Shown: one piece after another, positions 26,509 through 35,307 of the stretch
Layout of the letters: each line of letters starts with the position of its first letter
How positions within the stretch are numbered: the stretch's first letter is position 1
NCBI GenBank assembly: GCA_025449435.1
Contig: JANWJO010000016.1
Location: 18,605 to 82,604, forward strand
Length of the DNA stretch: 64,000 bases
Reading direction: 5' to 3'
Source of the DNA: Chloroflexota bacterium
GTDB taxonomy: Bacteria; Chloroflexota; UBA4733
Notes under the pieces: generated by a model
Database searches by the model: none
What the model saw: the letters and a program-made list of their open reading frames with translations, nothing else
Told to the model about the DNA's origin: nothing
Program-made: the position numbers and the translations under genes

Positions 26509-28137
26509 TTAACGGAAACCCGGGCCTGTTACTACGACGCCTGGCTTGGCCCCGGTGTGCTGGCCACCGCTGACCACTGGAACACCATTGACCCATACGT
26601 CGCGAACGCCAATGGAAAGTTGGTGTGGATCGGCAAAGGTTGCTCGGTCGGACACTGTGGCAGGATCGAATACGACTACGTCGGCGTAACAGCCGGGCAC
26701 GAGCCGGCCGCGATTGTGAATGCCAAGGCGATTGGCCACGGCTGACGTCATTTTGCGAATCGCTTCTTCGAGGGTAAGCACGCCGTCCTCGCGAACATAC
26801 TTGCCGAGTACACGGGTATAGGTGCCATACGAGCGGGGATGGATGGGGCCGTGTTCGGTGGCCCAGGCCGGATCGACTCCGCCTGCATCCGTCGAAATCT
26901 TGATCCAGGGCTGCTGCAGTTGCGATGGCAAGTTTGCTTCGGACATCGAGAAGAAAATGGTCCCGATGCGTTGTTGTTCCGAGACGATGAGGTCGATCGC
27001 CGCGTCAATCCAATCTTGGCCACGTTCCGCCGCGATCTCAGACAGACGGTGGCCCGCATACCGTTTGTTTTCGGGGCGTTCGAACCCTACGGGCATGATG
27101 TCGCTCGCCTCACGGCCCGTACCCAACATCTCGATGTCGCCGGATGGGTGCTCAATGTTATGCCGGATGCGCTGGCGCGTCGCTGGGTCAGCCAGGTTGG
27201 CGAACAACTTGCCGCCTTCGGCGGACCAGGGTGGGAGGATCGCCGTGAGGCCGGTACCGGAAGCGGCGTAGGGGTACATATCGGCGGTGATGTCTACGCC
27301 GCCAGCCCGAGCCTGATTGATGTGCTCCAGAGCGCGTGGCATCTTGTCCCAGTTGCTGCGGCCGGCCGCCTTGAGGTGGTACACCTCGACGGGGATCGCC
27401 GCTTGCCGCCCTACCGTGATGGCCTCGTCGAGCGCTAGAAAGAGCTGCTCGGCTTCCGACCGGATGTGCGTGATGTACACGCCGCCGTATCGTGCAATCA
27501 CTTCGCAGACGGCCACGATTTCAGGCGTCCTGGCATAGCAATCCGGCGGGTAGATCAACGCATACGACACGCCGAACGCGCCGTCAGCCATCGCGTCCGC
27601 AGCGACCCGTTGCATCAAGGTCAATTCATCTGCCGAAGCGTCGCGCATCGCCATGCCCAAGGCGTAGCTGCGCAGCGTGCCGGCGCCAAGAAACGAACCG
27701 ACGTTGGGTGACACACCCATCTCAACGTACGTGTCTAGCCAGTGGGCGAATCGTGTCCAACCCTGCGCACGCTTGATCCATTCGGTAATGCGCGGCGCGT
27801 ATGGCGTGTGCGGGATGGGTGCGTCGATCAGGCCACCAAACGGCGCCGGCGTCCACGCTTCACCCATGACCTCAGTGGTGACGCCCTGGGTGATCTTGGA
27901 GAGGCAGCGGCCGTCGACCATCAACGGGACGATGCTATGGCTCTGAATGTCGATGAAGCCTGGGCACACCACCATGCCGCTGGCATTAACGACATGCGCT
28001 GCTTGGCGCGGGTCTATCCGTCCCGGAGGAGCGATAGCGATGATCCGCCCATTGTGGAGAGCAACATCGGCACGCTGCCACGGATTGCCGCAGCCATCGA
28101 TAACCCGCCCGTGTGTGATGAGATAGTCGATCTCCAC
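26509..28137 (-). CDS. N-acyl-D-amino-acid deacylase-like amidohydrolase
   Basis: 542 residues, D-aminoacylase branch of the amidohydrolase superfamily. An N-terminal beta domain (DYLITHGRVIDG) and a TIM barrel with CPGFIDIQSHS, GVTTEVMGE, YITHIRSEA, EVYHLKAAG and STDAGG are seen. The two later histidines and the final Asp match the metal centre. The first HxH motif reads QSH, and the usual NCG cysteine position reads EAW, so the alpha-metal site is altered. GTG 28137 has GGAGGA before it. It follows a PIG-L deacetylase by 36 bases in one operon, suggesting successive removal of N-acyl groups. Substrate unknown. Confidence 0.85.
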   Translation of the reverse strand: MEIDYLITHGRVIDGCGNPWQRADVALHNGRIIAIAPPGRIDPRQAAHVVNASGMVVCPGFIDIQSHSIVPLMVDGRCLSKITQGVTTEVMGEAWTPAPFGGLIDAPIPHTPYAPRITEWIKRAQGWTRFAHWLDTYVEMGVSPNVGSFLGAGTLRSYALGMAMRDASADELTLMQRVAADAMADGAFGVSYALIYPPDCYARTPEIVAVCEVIARYGGVYITHIRSEAEQLFLALDEAITVGRQAAIPVEVYHLKAAGRSNWDKMPRALEHINQARAGGVDITADMYPYAASGTGLTAILPPWSAEGGKLFANLADPATRQRIRHNIEHPSGDIEMLGTGREASDIMPVGFERPENKRYAGHRLSEIAAERGQDWIDAAIDLIVSEQQRIGTIFFSMSEANLPSQLQQPWIKISTDAGGVDPAWATEHGPIHPRSYGTYTRVLGKYVREDGVLTLEEAIRKMTSAVANRLGIHNRGRLVPGCYADVVVFDPATVSDRATFADPHQLSIGVRDVWVNGVPVVSGGQHTGAKPGVVVTGPGFR

Positions 28138-28173
28138 CGCATTCCTCCACTACGTGCAGCGTGCGAGGGGCGG

Positions 28174-28971
28174 CTACCGACGAAACTGAATGCGTCGAAA
28201 TCCTTCAGCAGCGCCGACCCCATGTACTTCCCCTGCCTTGGTGGCCCATTCGCGAATACGCGGTGCCATCTCATCGGGCTTCTTCACTTGCGACTTGTGT
28301 TCGCGGAGCGACTCGATCTTCTTGTCGACAAAGTTCGTCACGTCAATCCAGAAGTTGGCTTGCGACGTAAAAAACAGGCATACCTCGCTCACCTTATGGG
28401 GCTGCAACCCTTCAGCGAGTAGTTCGCGAAAGCTGCGCGGATTGCCGGCACCGGGGAAGATGGCGTCTAGCGTCGCGTGACCTACGGCACGGTGATCCGG
28501 ATGGTTAATGCCGAATTCGCCAAAAAAGTTGGTCGGGTCGTGAGTGAATATGGTCTCCGGCTTATGCCGGCGAATCAAGCGCACGATGTCGCGCCGCAGT
28601 TTCAGATCGTTCACGACTCGCCCATCGCGGTAGCGCAGAAACTCGACAGTTTGCACACCCAGGACTCGGGAAGCGTTGAGCTGTTCCTCCTCACGCATCG
28701 CCATGAGCGTCTCGTCAGGTACCGATGGATCCTCGCCGCCCTCATTTCCACTGGTAACGAGCCCAATTACCACTTGCCGGCCATCGGCCACGAACTTGGC
28801 TTGCGTTGCCGCGCAGCCGAACTCAGGATCATCGGGGTGAGCGGCCACAATGAGGACCGGGCCACGCCCTTTGAGGTCGGGAGTTGCGGCGGCTTGCGCA
28901 GCAGGCTGCGGTCCCGCCGCTGCGGGTCCTGGGGAAGGCTCCGTTGTTTTCTCAGTTACCGAGGCCGTCAT
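28174..28971 (-). CDS. PIG-L/LmbE-family N-deacetylase
   Basis: 265 residues. A 30-residue Ala/Pro-rich N-terminus precedes VAAHPDDPEFG (zinc-binding His-Pro-Asp-Asp), a later FTHDPTNFFGEFG and NHPDHRAVG (third zinc ligand region). Family members remove acetyl groups from GlcNAc-type sugars or mycothiol-type precursors. ATG 28971 has GGAG ten bases upstream; a longer frame to 29031 lacks support. It heads a two-gene minus-strand operon with the D-aminoacylase and is divergent from a paralog at 29134. Confidence 0.88.
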   Translation of the reverse strand: MTASVTEKTTEPSPGPAAAGPQPAAQAAATPDLKGRGPVLIVAAHPDDPEFGCAATQAKFVADGRQVVIGLVTSGNEGGEDPSVPDETLMAMREEEQLNASRVLGVQTVEFLRYRDGRVVNDLKLRRDIVRLIRRHKPETIFTHDPTNFFGEFGINHPDHRAVGHATLDAIFPGAGNPRSFRELLAEGLQPHKVSEVCLFFTSQANFWIDVTNFVDKKIESLREHKSQVKKPDEMAPRIREWATKAGEVHGVGAAEGFRRIQFRR

Positions 28972-29133
28972 GTTTGGGTTGCTCCAACACACTGTCTGCA
29001 CGATCACACGCGCAGCGATCGCGTGCAGCATAGCCCGGCTACGAGGGCCTGTCTACGTACGCGGTGGACCATCACCACCGGGCACCCGATGCTGTACACT
29101 CCGCGCTACCCAAGTGGAAGGGAGTGAGCATTC

Positions 29134-29901
29134 GTGGGGACACTGCATCCGATCACCAGTGGCGGACCCGTCATGGCCATCTTTGCCCATCCTGATGACG
29201 TCGAGTTCTTGTGCGGTGGTTCGGTGGCGTTGTGGTCTGCTGCTGGACGTGAACTGGTGTTTGTGTTCTGCACCGACGGGAGCAAAGGTACCAAAGTTCC
29301 AACGTTGCAGGGCGACGCGCTGGTGGCCGCTCGTAAGGAGGAACAGCGCGTTGCGGGTGCCTTGCTGGGATGCACAGAGTTCGTGTTCTTGCCCAATCAG
29401 GATGCCATGCTTGAGCCGACGCTCGATCTGCGGCGCGACCTGACCGGGCTGATCCGTACGTATAAGCCACAAACGGTGTTGTGCTTCGACCCAACGGTGT
29501 ATTGGATCGGGGACAGCTATCTTCAACACCCTGACCATCGAGCCTCCGGCGAGGCGGCGTTAGCGGCAATCTTCCCATCGGCCCGCGACCGCCCCACCTT
29601 CCCTGAGTTGGCGGAACGCGGCCTCGAACCACACAATGTCCTGGACGTTTACATGGCGTCACCAGCCCAGGCCAACGCCTATTTCGACATCACCACGACC
29701 ATTGACGTGAAAATAGAGGCGATGCGGGCACACAAGAGCCAGATCGCCGACCCAGAGCAGACCGGGCACATACTCCGGCAGCGGGCACAAGAGACGGGGG
29801 CCGCAGTTGGCGTTGCGTATGCCGAAGCCTTCCGGTACGTTTCGATGGACCCAGCAGCGCGACTGCGACCGCGAAATGCTTCCGGCGAGAACCCTGCGTA
29901 G
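29134..29901 (+). CDS. PIG-L/LmbE-family N-deacetylase (second paralog)
   Basis: 255 residues with FAHPDDVEF at the N-terminus, CFDPTVYWIG, and LQHPDHRASGE for the third zinc ligand. KIEAMRAHKSQI near the C-terminus matches KIESLREHKSQV in the divergent neighbour, so the two are recognisable paralogs. GTG 29134 has AAGGGAG nine bases upstream. A RraA-like gene follows after 31 bases, probably on the same transcript. Two related deacetylases with divergent promoters suggest two N-acetylated substrates or two positions on one substrate. Confidence 0.88.
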   Translation: MGTLHPITSGGPVMAIFAHPDDVEFLCGGSVALWSAAGRELVFVFCTDGSKGTKVPTLQGDALVAARKEEQRVAGALLGCTEFVFLPNQDAMLEPTLDLRRDLTGLIRTYKPQTVLCFDPTVYWIGDSYLQHPDHRASGEAALAAIFPSARDRPTFPELAERGLEPHNVLDVYMASPAQANAYFDITTTIDVKIEAMRAHKSQIADPEQTGHILRQRAQETGAAVGVAYAEAFRYVSMDPAARLRPRNASGENPA

Positions 29902-29932
29902 AGCGCAACGTTTCGAAAAGGAGGACGATCAG

Positions 29933-30658
29933 GTGCCGGCCGTGCCCGAAATTACCGAGGAAACGTACCGTCAGTTGCGTGAAGTCAGCACCGCGACGCT
30001 GAGCAGCCAGCTCAACAAGCGCGGCTTCCGCCAACTGGTCATGACGGGCGTCAAGCCGCTCCGACCCGACTTACGCCTGGCTGGCAGAGCCTTTACATTG
30101 CGCTATATCCCGGCGCGGGAGGACCTTGAATTTAGCGCCGAGTTTAATAATGTCACCAACAAGCAGCGGATCGCCGTCGAGCAAGTGGGTCAAGGCGATG
30201 TGCTCGTCATCGATGCACGCGGCGACACACGTGCTGGGACGTTGGGCAACATCCTGGCCACGCGCATCCACGCTCGTGGAGCAGCAGGCATCGTCACCGA
30301 TGGGGCCTTTCGTGACACACCCGGAATCAGGGCCATCGAGTTGCCGACGTACGCGGGCGGCGAACATCCCAACATCTCGTTCACGGTGCATCACCCCATC
30401 GACATCAATGTCCCCATCGCTTGCGGTGGCGTGGCTGTGCTTCCAGGAGACGTAATTGTTGGTGATGCCGAAGCGGTCATCGTGATCCCCAGTGCGCTGG
30501 CCGCCGAAGTGGCTCGTGAGGCGTGGGAGCAGGAGGGACGCGAGGAGTTCATCCGGCAGACCATTGCAGGGGGTGCTAGCATCGTCGGGGTGTATCCTCC
30601 CGATGCGACCACGCTGCAAGCCTATAGCGCATGGCGCGCGCGAACGCCGCGGTCCTAA
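29933..30658 (+). CDS. RraA-like protein / HMG-CHA-type class II aldolase family
   Basis: 241 residues. The fold signature GTLGNILATRIHARGAAG with TDGAFRDTPGI (the conserved Arg-Asp of the metal site) and VLPGDVIVGD match the RraA/4-hydroxy-4-methyl-2-oxoglutarate aldolase family. The catalytic forms split 4-hydroxy-2-oxoacids to pyruvate or oxaloacetate products; the non-catalytic RraA inhibits RNase E. Catalysis is favoured here because of the metal-site motif and the catabolic neighbours. GTG 29933 is preceded by AAAGGAGG. A strong promoter for the transporter lies 28 bases after the stop. Confidence 0.85.
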   Translation: MPAVPEITEETYRQLREVSTATLSSQLNKRGFRQLVMTGVKPLRPDLRLAGRAFTLRYIPAREDLEFSAEFNNVTNKQRIAVEQVGQGDVLVIDARGDTRAGTLGNILATRIHARGAAGIVTDGAFRDTPGIRAIELPTYAGGEHPNISFTVHHPIDINVPIACGGVAVLPGDVIVGDAEAVIVIPSALAAEVAREAWEQEGREEFIRQTIAGGASIVGVYPPDATTLQAYSAWRARTPRS

Positions 30659-30685
30659 CGTCGCCCAGGAGACGCGATCTATCGT

Positions 30686-30713
30686 TTGACACGATCTTGA
30701 TACAGACTATACT
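30686..30713 (+). promoter_or_regulatory. Strong sigma70-type promoter of the ABC importer operon
   Basis: TTGACA (30686-30691, perfect -35) and TATACT (30708-30713, five of six for -10) are separated by 16 bases. The first permease gene starts 108 bases downstream, leaving a leader of about 100 bases with no clear hairpin. It is the best-matching promoter I find in the window. It implies high constitutive or repressor-controlled expression of the transporter. Confidence 0.7.
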
Positions 30714-30821
30714 TGAGTTGAAGCAGCGGCTCTACGCTTTGGGCTAGGCGCGCGTTCCGTATTGACGAAACCGTCCGGGTAGAAAACAGTAGCGCCCTGT
30801 ACTTGCTGAAGAGGTGATGCG

Positions 30822-31901
30822 ATGAGCGTAGCGGCGGCGGCGCAACAAGAACTACGCACGACGGTGCCAACCATTCCGTGGTGGTCGAAGTTCACCAACA
30901 ACTTTTATGTTGGACGTATCTTCAAGGCCGCCATCACCATATACGTAGTCACAACCATCAGTTTTGTTGTGGTGCACTTGATGCCCGGAAGCCCAGTGGA
31001 AGTCTATATTCAGACGCTCATTAGTGTATATGGTATCCCATATGCAGAAGCGCAGAATCAGGCGGCGGCGCTGTTCTCCGTCAATGTAAATGAGCCGATG
31101 TGGCAGCAGTATTTCGATTACTTAGGGCAGCTTGCACACGGCAATATGGGCAATTCACTCCTATCTCCGGGGACTTCCGTCATGTCAGTGATGCTCGCCT
31201 ACATGCCCTGGACGCTATTTTCGGTGGGCATATCTTTGATGATCAGCTTCATCTTAGGCGTCATGTCCGGCATGATTATGGCATACCGGCGTGAGTCGTG
31301 GATCGATCACGTCCTCTCGTTCGTTGGATCGGTCTTCCACTCGGTTCCTAATTACGTGCTGGGCATTTTGCTGATCGTGTTTCTGGGTATTCAGGCCCAC
31401 ATTATCGATATCGCAGCCATGCGGGGTTCGTTTTCGCCAGGCATGAAGCCAGGGCTCAACTTTGCCTTCTTCGGCGATGCGCTCATGCACGCTGCGTTGC
31501 CGATCACCACCTATGTGTTGACGACTGTCGGCTCGTGGATGTTGACGATGAAGAGCAGCACGAGTGCAGCGCTCGACGAGGACTATGTAACGGTGGCGAG
31601 GGCTCGTGGCCTCGGCGACCGCCGCATCATGACTGCATATGTTGGCCGGAACGCAATTATTCCGTTGGTGACGCAATTTGCCATCTCGGCAGGCTTCGTG
31701 GTGGGTGGATCTATCCTCATTGAGACGTTGTTCGTGTACCAGGGCATCGGCTGGATCCTCAATAGCGCGATCGCACAGCGAGATTACACGGTGATGCAAG
31801 GCATCTTCCTGGTCATCACGGCCGCTGTTATCTTTGCCAATTTGTTCGCGGATCTGCTGTACGGACGTATCGACCCGCGCGTGCGGCTGCAGGGACAGTA
31901 A
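30822..31901 (+). CDS. ABC importer permease, DppB/OppB family
   Basis: 359 residues with an N-terminal membrane helix at about 27-47, a large periplasmic loop, then five more helices. The EAA-type loop is present as DEDYVTVARARGLGDRRI. It belongs to the peptide/nickel/opine importer permeases (BPD_transp_1). ATG 30822 follows AGAGGTGATGCG. First gene of a six-gene operon (two permeases, two ATPases, a small membrane protein and the binding lipoprotein) driven by the promoter at 30686. The substrate could be a short peptide, an amino-acyl conjugate or an oligosaccharide. Confidence 0.93.
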   Translation: MSVAAAAQQELRTTVPTIPWWSKFTNNFYVGRIFKAAITIYVVTTISFVVVHLMPGSPVEVYIQTLISVYGIPYAEAQNQAAALFSVNVNEPMWQQYFDYLGQLAHGNMGNSLLSPGTSVMSVMLAYMPWTLFSVGISLMISFILGVMSGMIMAYRRESWIDHVLSFVGSVFHSVPNYVLGILLIVFLGIQAHIIDIAAMRGSFSPGMKPGLNFAFFGDALMHAALPITTYVLTTVGSWMLTMKSSTSAALDEDYVTVARARGLGDRRIMTAYVGRNAIIPLVTQFAISAGFVVGGSILIETLFVYQGIGWILNSAIAQRDYTVMQGIFLVITAAVIFANLFADLLYGRIDPRVRLQGQ

Positions 31902-31916
31902 CAGGAGGACGCGCTC

Positions 31917-32828
31917 ATGGCCATTGCTACCCAGCAGCTTGAAGAAAGCGCACTATCGCGAGCCACCCATTCCTTCACCAGTGCCGTACAGGGCATCACG
32001 ACTTTGCTGTCGTACAACAAGGCTGGGCTCATCGCGTCGTGGGTATTGTTTATTATCGTGGTGTTTAGCTTGTTTGCCCCGCTGTTCATTGCGGACCCGG
32101 AACCGGACTACAGCAACATCTATGCAGCGCCATCGCCACAACATTTATTGGGAACTGACTTCCAGGGTGGCGATGTGTTGGTACAAGTGCTGCGTGGCGG
32201 GCAAGCCGTCATTGAAGTAGGCGCAATAGCTGCTTTGGCATCGACGCTGATTTCCATCACGTTTGGTGCGCTTGCTGCGTATGCTGGCGGCTGGGTTGAT
32301 AACATCATCACTGGTCTTGCCGACATTGTGCTCACGATTCCCGGCTTCCCGCTGCTGGCAGTTCTGGCTGCCTATATCCGGCTGAGTAGTGCTCTTCCAC
32401 TCGCCTTTCTCATTGCCGCGCTGGCCTGGCCCACCCTCCTGAGAGCCGTGCGGGGTCAAGTCTTTACCCTCAAAGAGCGAGACTACGTGGAAGCGGCACG
32501 GGCGCTCGACTTGGGGACCGGGCATATCTTGTTTCGAGAGATCCTGCCCAACATGCGAGCGTACATCGCCATGTTCTTTGTCCTATCCATGACCAACGCC
32601 ATTTACGCACAGGTGGGTTTGTACTTACTCGGCTTCGCGCCACTGGCTGGGGACAACTGGGGCATTATGCTCAACTTGGCCTGGTATCGCGGCGCCATCT
32701 TCTTTTCTAATAGCTTTTGGTACATCATGGCGCCGATCGTCGCGATCTCTGTACTGCAACTCACGATGGTCACGGTAACGCGTTCGCTGGAAGAAGCCTT
32801 CAATCCGCGCTTGCGCAAGGTTGGGTAG
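31917..32828 (+). CDS. ABC importer permease, DppC/OppC family
   Basis: 303 residues. The N-terminal OppC_N-like helix (AGLIASWVLFIIVVFSLF) is followed by LLGTDFQGGDVLVQVLRGG, the typical periplasmic segment before the transport domain. The EAA loop reads ERDYVEAARALDLGTGHI. ATG 31917 has AGGAGGA directly upstream and lies 15 bases after the first permease stop. It forms the heterodimeric channel with the preceding protein. Confidence 0.93.
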   Translation: MAIATQQLEESALSRATHSFTSAVQGITTLLSYNKAGLIASWVLFIIVVFSLFAPLFIADPEPDYSNIYAAPSPQHLLGTDFQGGDVLVQVLRGGQAVIEVGAIAALASTLISITFGALAAYAGGWVDNIITGLADIVLTIPGFPLLAVLAAYIRLSSALPLAFLIAALAWPTLLRAVRGQVFTLKERDYVEAARALDLGTGHILFREILPNMRAYIAMFFVLSMTNAIYAQVGLYLLGFAPLAGDNWGIMLNLAWYRGAIFFSNSFWYIMAPIVAISVLQLTMVTVTRSLEEAFNPRLRKVG

Positions 32829-32941
32829 TCACTCGCCGCTATCGAACCACGGCGTGCAATAGCTGAGGGAGGCCCGCACTGTCAATCGTCCAACCGCTGC
32901 CCGTAAACGGCCAGCACCAAGCCAACTCGCCGAACAATGCG

Positions 32942-33952
32942 GTGTTGCTCTCGGTCAAAGACTTGTGGATTGAGTATGGTTCCGATCGTGGAGCCGTGAA
33001 AGCGGTGCGCGGCGCTACGTTCGATGTGCGCCGGGGCGAAAGCTTGGCGCTGATCGGTGAAAGTGGCTCGGGCAAAACGACTCTTGGCCTTGCACTGGTG
33101 CGCCTGCTCGTGCGCTCAGCCAGAATTACCCGTGGAAGCATCACCTACTTCGCGGAAAATGGGCCGGTGGATGTGCTCGCCCTTCCCGACGATGCGCTGC
33201 GACGATTTCGCTGGGAGTCGTGTGCGATGGTGTTCCAAGGTGCGCAAAACTCCTTTAACCCAGTGTTGACCATCCGGTCACAATTCCTGGATACCGCCCG
33301 CGCCCACCGGAGGGAGTCGACGACGCAGATTACACAGCGGGCGCACCACTTGCTGCAAATGGTGAAGCTGGAGCCAGAGCGCGTGTTGCGTTCCTACCCG
33401 CACGAATTGTCCGGCGGCATGCGCCAACGCGTCCTGATTGCACTGAGTCTGCTATTAGAGCCAGATCTGCTGATCCTGGACGAGCCCACCACAGCGCTCG
33501 ACATCCTCACCCAACGCGCAACCATTGACCTGCTCAAGACGTTGAAAGCCGAGCTAGGCTTCGCCACGATCTTCGTCTCCCACGACCTGTCCCTGGCGGC
33601 GGAATTGGCCGACCGCGTGTCCACCATGTACGCCGGACGGTTGGTGGAGTCTGGAACTGTGGACAATATGTTCTATCAGCCGGCACATCCCTATACCAAT
33701 GCATTGCTCGATGCGGTACCAAAGGTGCTGGGAGAAGAGGAAAAGCTGCTGGCAATCCCCGGTAACACGCCAGACCTGCGGTTGTTGCCACCCGGCTGCT
33801 CGTTCCATCCGCGCTGCACGTTTGCCATCGAGCGGTGCCGGATCGAAGAGGTGCCTGATGAAATCATCTCGCCTCAGCAATCCGTGGCCTGTTTTCGCTG
33901 GCGCGACGTGCGACACGACCGGCACTCCGTGTCTTCTCGTAGTCATGAATGA
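32942..33952 (+). CDS. ABC importer ATPase, DppD/OppD family
   Basis: 336 residues. Walker A GESGSGKTT, signature LSGGMRQRV, Walker B LLILDEPTTALD, switch His in FVSHDLSL, and the C-terminal oligopeptide-type domain with HPRCTFAIERC are present. GTG 32942 is the first standard start but lacks a ribosome-binding site. A CTG at 32879, in frame with no stop between, has GGGAGG five bases upstream and would add 21 residues. It could be the real start. Confidence 0.92.
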   Translation: MLLSVKDLWIEYGSDRGAVKAVRGATFDVRRGESLALIGESGSGKTTLGLALVRLLVRSARITRGSITYFAENGPVDVLALPDDALRRFRWESCAMVFQGAQNSFNPVLTIRSQFLDTARAHRRESTTQITQRAHHLLQMVKLEPERVLRSYPHELSGGMRQRVLIALSLLLEPDLLILDEPTTALDILTQRATIDLLKTLKAELGFATIFVSHDLSLAAELADRVSTMYAGRLVESGTVDNMFYQPAHPYTNALLDAVPKVLGEEEKLLAIPGNTPDLRLLPPGCSFHPRCTFAIERCRIEEVPDEIISPQQSVACFRWRDVRHDRHSVSSRSHE

Positions 33953-33964
33953 AAGAGGAGCCCA

Positions 33965-34963
33965 GTGACGCCTCTTATTGATGTGCAGAGTGCCACGCAG
34001 AGCTTTCGCACGCGGCGAGGGCAGATCACAGCGCTCCATGATGTGTCGATCACCATCGAACCGGGCCAGGTGGTGTGCCTGGTTGGTGAGAGTGGCAGCG
34101 GTAAAACCACGCTCGGTAAGATGATCGCCGGATTACGCCGACCAACGAGCGGTAAGGTGCTATTCGAAGGACACGACATCTGGCATACCAGTCATGAGGT
34201 ATTTTCCGGCTACCGCAAGGCCGTTCAGATTGTCCATCAGGACCCCTATGCCTCGCTCAACCCGGTGCAACGGGTGCGCGACATCCTTTCCGCTCCACTG
34301 GAACGCCACCATGTCACGCGTGGCAAGGGCACCATTGAACGCATCCTGAGAGTGCTGGAACTCGTAGACCTCACACCTGCGGCAGACTTCGTCAACCAGT
34401 ATCCACACCAATTGAGCGGCGGGCAGCGGCAACGCGTTTCCATTGCGCGAGCGCTCACGTTGGATCCGGTGCTCATCGTGGCCGATGAGGCCGTCTCGAT
34501 GGTGGACACGTCGATCAGAGTGAGCCTGCTGAATACGCTGTTGCGGCTTCGCTCCGAGCTCAACGTGGCCTTCCTTTTCATAACGCACGACTTGGGCATC
34601 GCGAAGTACTTTGGATCTAGCGGTAGCACAGCGGTCATGTATTTGGGCCGGATCGTGGAGCAGGGGCTCACTCGGGAACTGATCGACCATCCCCTCCATC
34701 CCTACACCAGGGCGTTGCTATCGGCCATTCCCGAACCGGATCCCGAATTGACGCGCATCAAGGGCAAGTTGCTCTTGCGCAGTATGGATGTTCCAAGCCT
34801 CCTTCGCTTGCCTTCAGGGTGTACGTTTCATCCGCGCTGCCTGTTGTTTGAGGAGGGGCTCTGCGACGTCAAGCGGCCAGAGTTGGTGTCCGTCGACGCG
34901 ATGCGACGAGTGGCGTGTCACGTAGCTATTCGAGACCTCGCCGAGACGGTCCGCACGCGATGA
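33965..34963 (+). CDS. ABC importer ATPase, DppF/OppF family
   Basis: 332 residues. Walker A GESGSGKTT, Q-loop IVHQDPYASLNP, signature LSGGQRQRV, Walker B VLIVADEAVSMVD, switch FITHDLG and the C-terminal HPRCLLFEEGLC motif are seen. The usual DEPTSALD reads DEAVSMVD: the catalytic Glu is kept but the Pro is replaced by Ala. GTG 33965 has GAGGAG upstream. The stop overlaps an ATG at 34960 (ATGA) that opens a 31-codon frame leading toward the small membrane protein gene. Confidence 0.93.
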   Translation: MTPLIDVQSATQSFRTRRGQITALHDVSITIEPGQVVCLVGESGSGKTTLGKMIAGLRRPTSGKVLFEGHDIWHTSHEVFSGYRKAVQIVHQDPYASLNPVQRVRDILSAPLERHHVTRGKGTIERILRVLELVDLTPAADFVNQYPHQLSGGQRQRVSIARALTLDPVLIVADEAVSMVDTSIRVSLLNTLLRLRSELNVAFLFITHDLGIAKYFGSSGSTAVMYLGRIVEQGLTRELIDHPLHPYTRALLSAIPEPDPELTRIKGKLLLRSMDVPSLLRLPSGCTFHPRCLLFEEGLCDVKRPELVSVDAMRRVACHVAIRDLAETVRTR

Positions 34964-35055
34964 AAGGAGAGGTTCGGAGGCAAGACGTGTCAACGCAACC
35001 GGCAACACAGCGGGACAGAAGGAAACGGGTGCCATGTTTGTCGACCCTGAGTTAG
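34960..35055 (+). CDS. Possible 31-residue basic leader peptide between ATPase and membrane protein genes
   Basis: An ATG at 34960 overlaps the dppF-like stop as ATGA and opens 31 codons ending in TAG at 35053-35055, overlapping the start of the next gene (35034) by 22 bases. The peptide would be strongly basic (KGEVRRQD, QRDRRKRV). An internal GTG at 34987 also has GGAGG six bases before it. This could be a coupling ORF that carries ribosomes from dppF to the small membrane gene, or chance. No family is recognisable. Confidence 0.3.
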   Translation: MKGEVRRQDVSTQPATQRDRRKRVPCLSTLS

Positions 35056-35222
35056 GAAAAGCCGCGACCCGGCTCAGCCTGTTCATTATCTTGCTTTCCG
35101 GTGGCATGTTGTTTATGCTTCCCCAAGGAACCGCGCAGTTTTACATCACGGTCATCACGCTCGGCATTGGACTCTTGTTCTTGACCCTGGTCATTGCTCT
35201 GGTGCGGTTATTCTCCCGTTGA
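35034..35222 (+). CDS. Small two-helix membrane protein in the importer operon
   Basis: 62 residues. After about 12 polar residues there are two hydrophobic helices (about 14-30 and 36-58), ending in RLFSR. ATG 35034 has AAGGA ten bases upstream. It lies between the second ATPase and the binding protein, on the same strand and without a terminator. It may therefore be an accessory of the transporter, though no such subunit is standard for Opp/Dpp systems. No known family recognised. Confidence 0.65.
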   Translation: MFVDPELGKAATRLSLFIILLSGGMLFMLPQGTAQFYITVITLGIGLLFLTLVIALVRLFSR

Positions 35223-35307
35223 TCGCTGCAGGCAACGGAACGAGCATCGGGTTGCTCGCCGTACGGTAGGCTGCGAGTGTGTGTAGGAATTGAGAGGAAT
35301 CCAGCAA

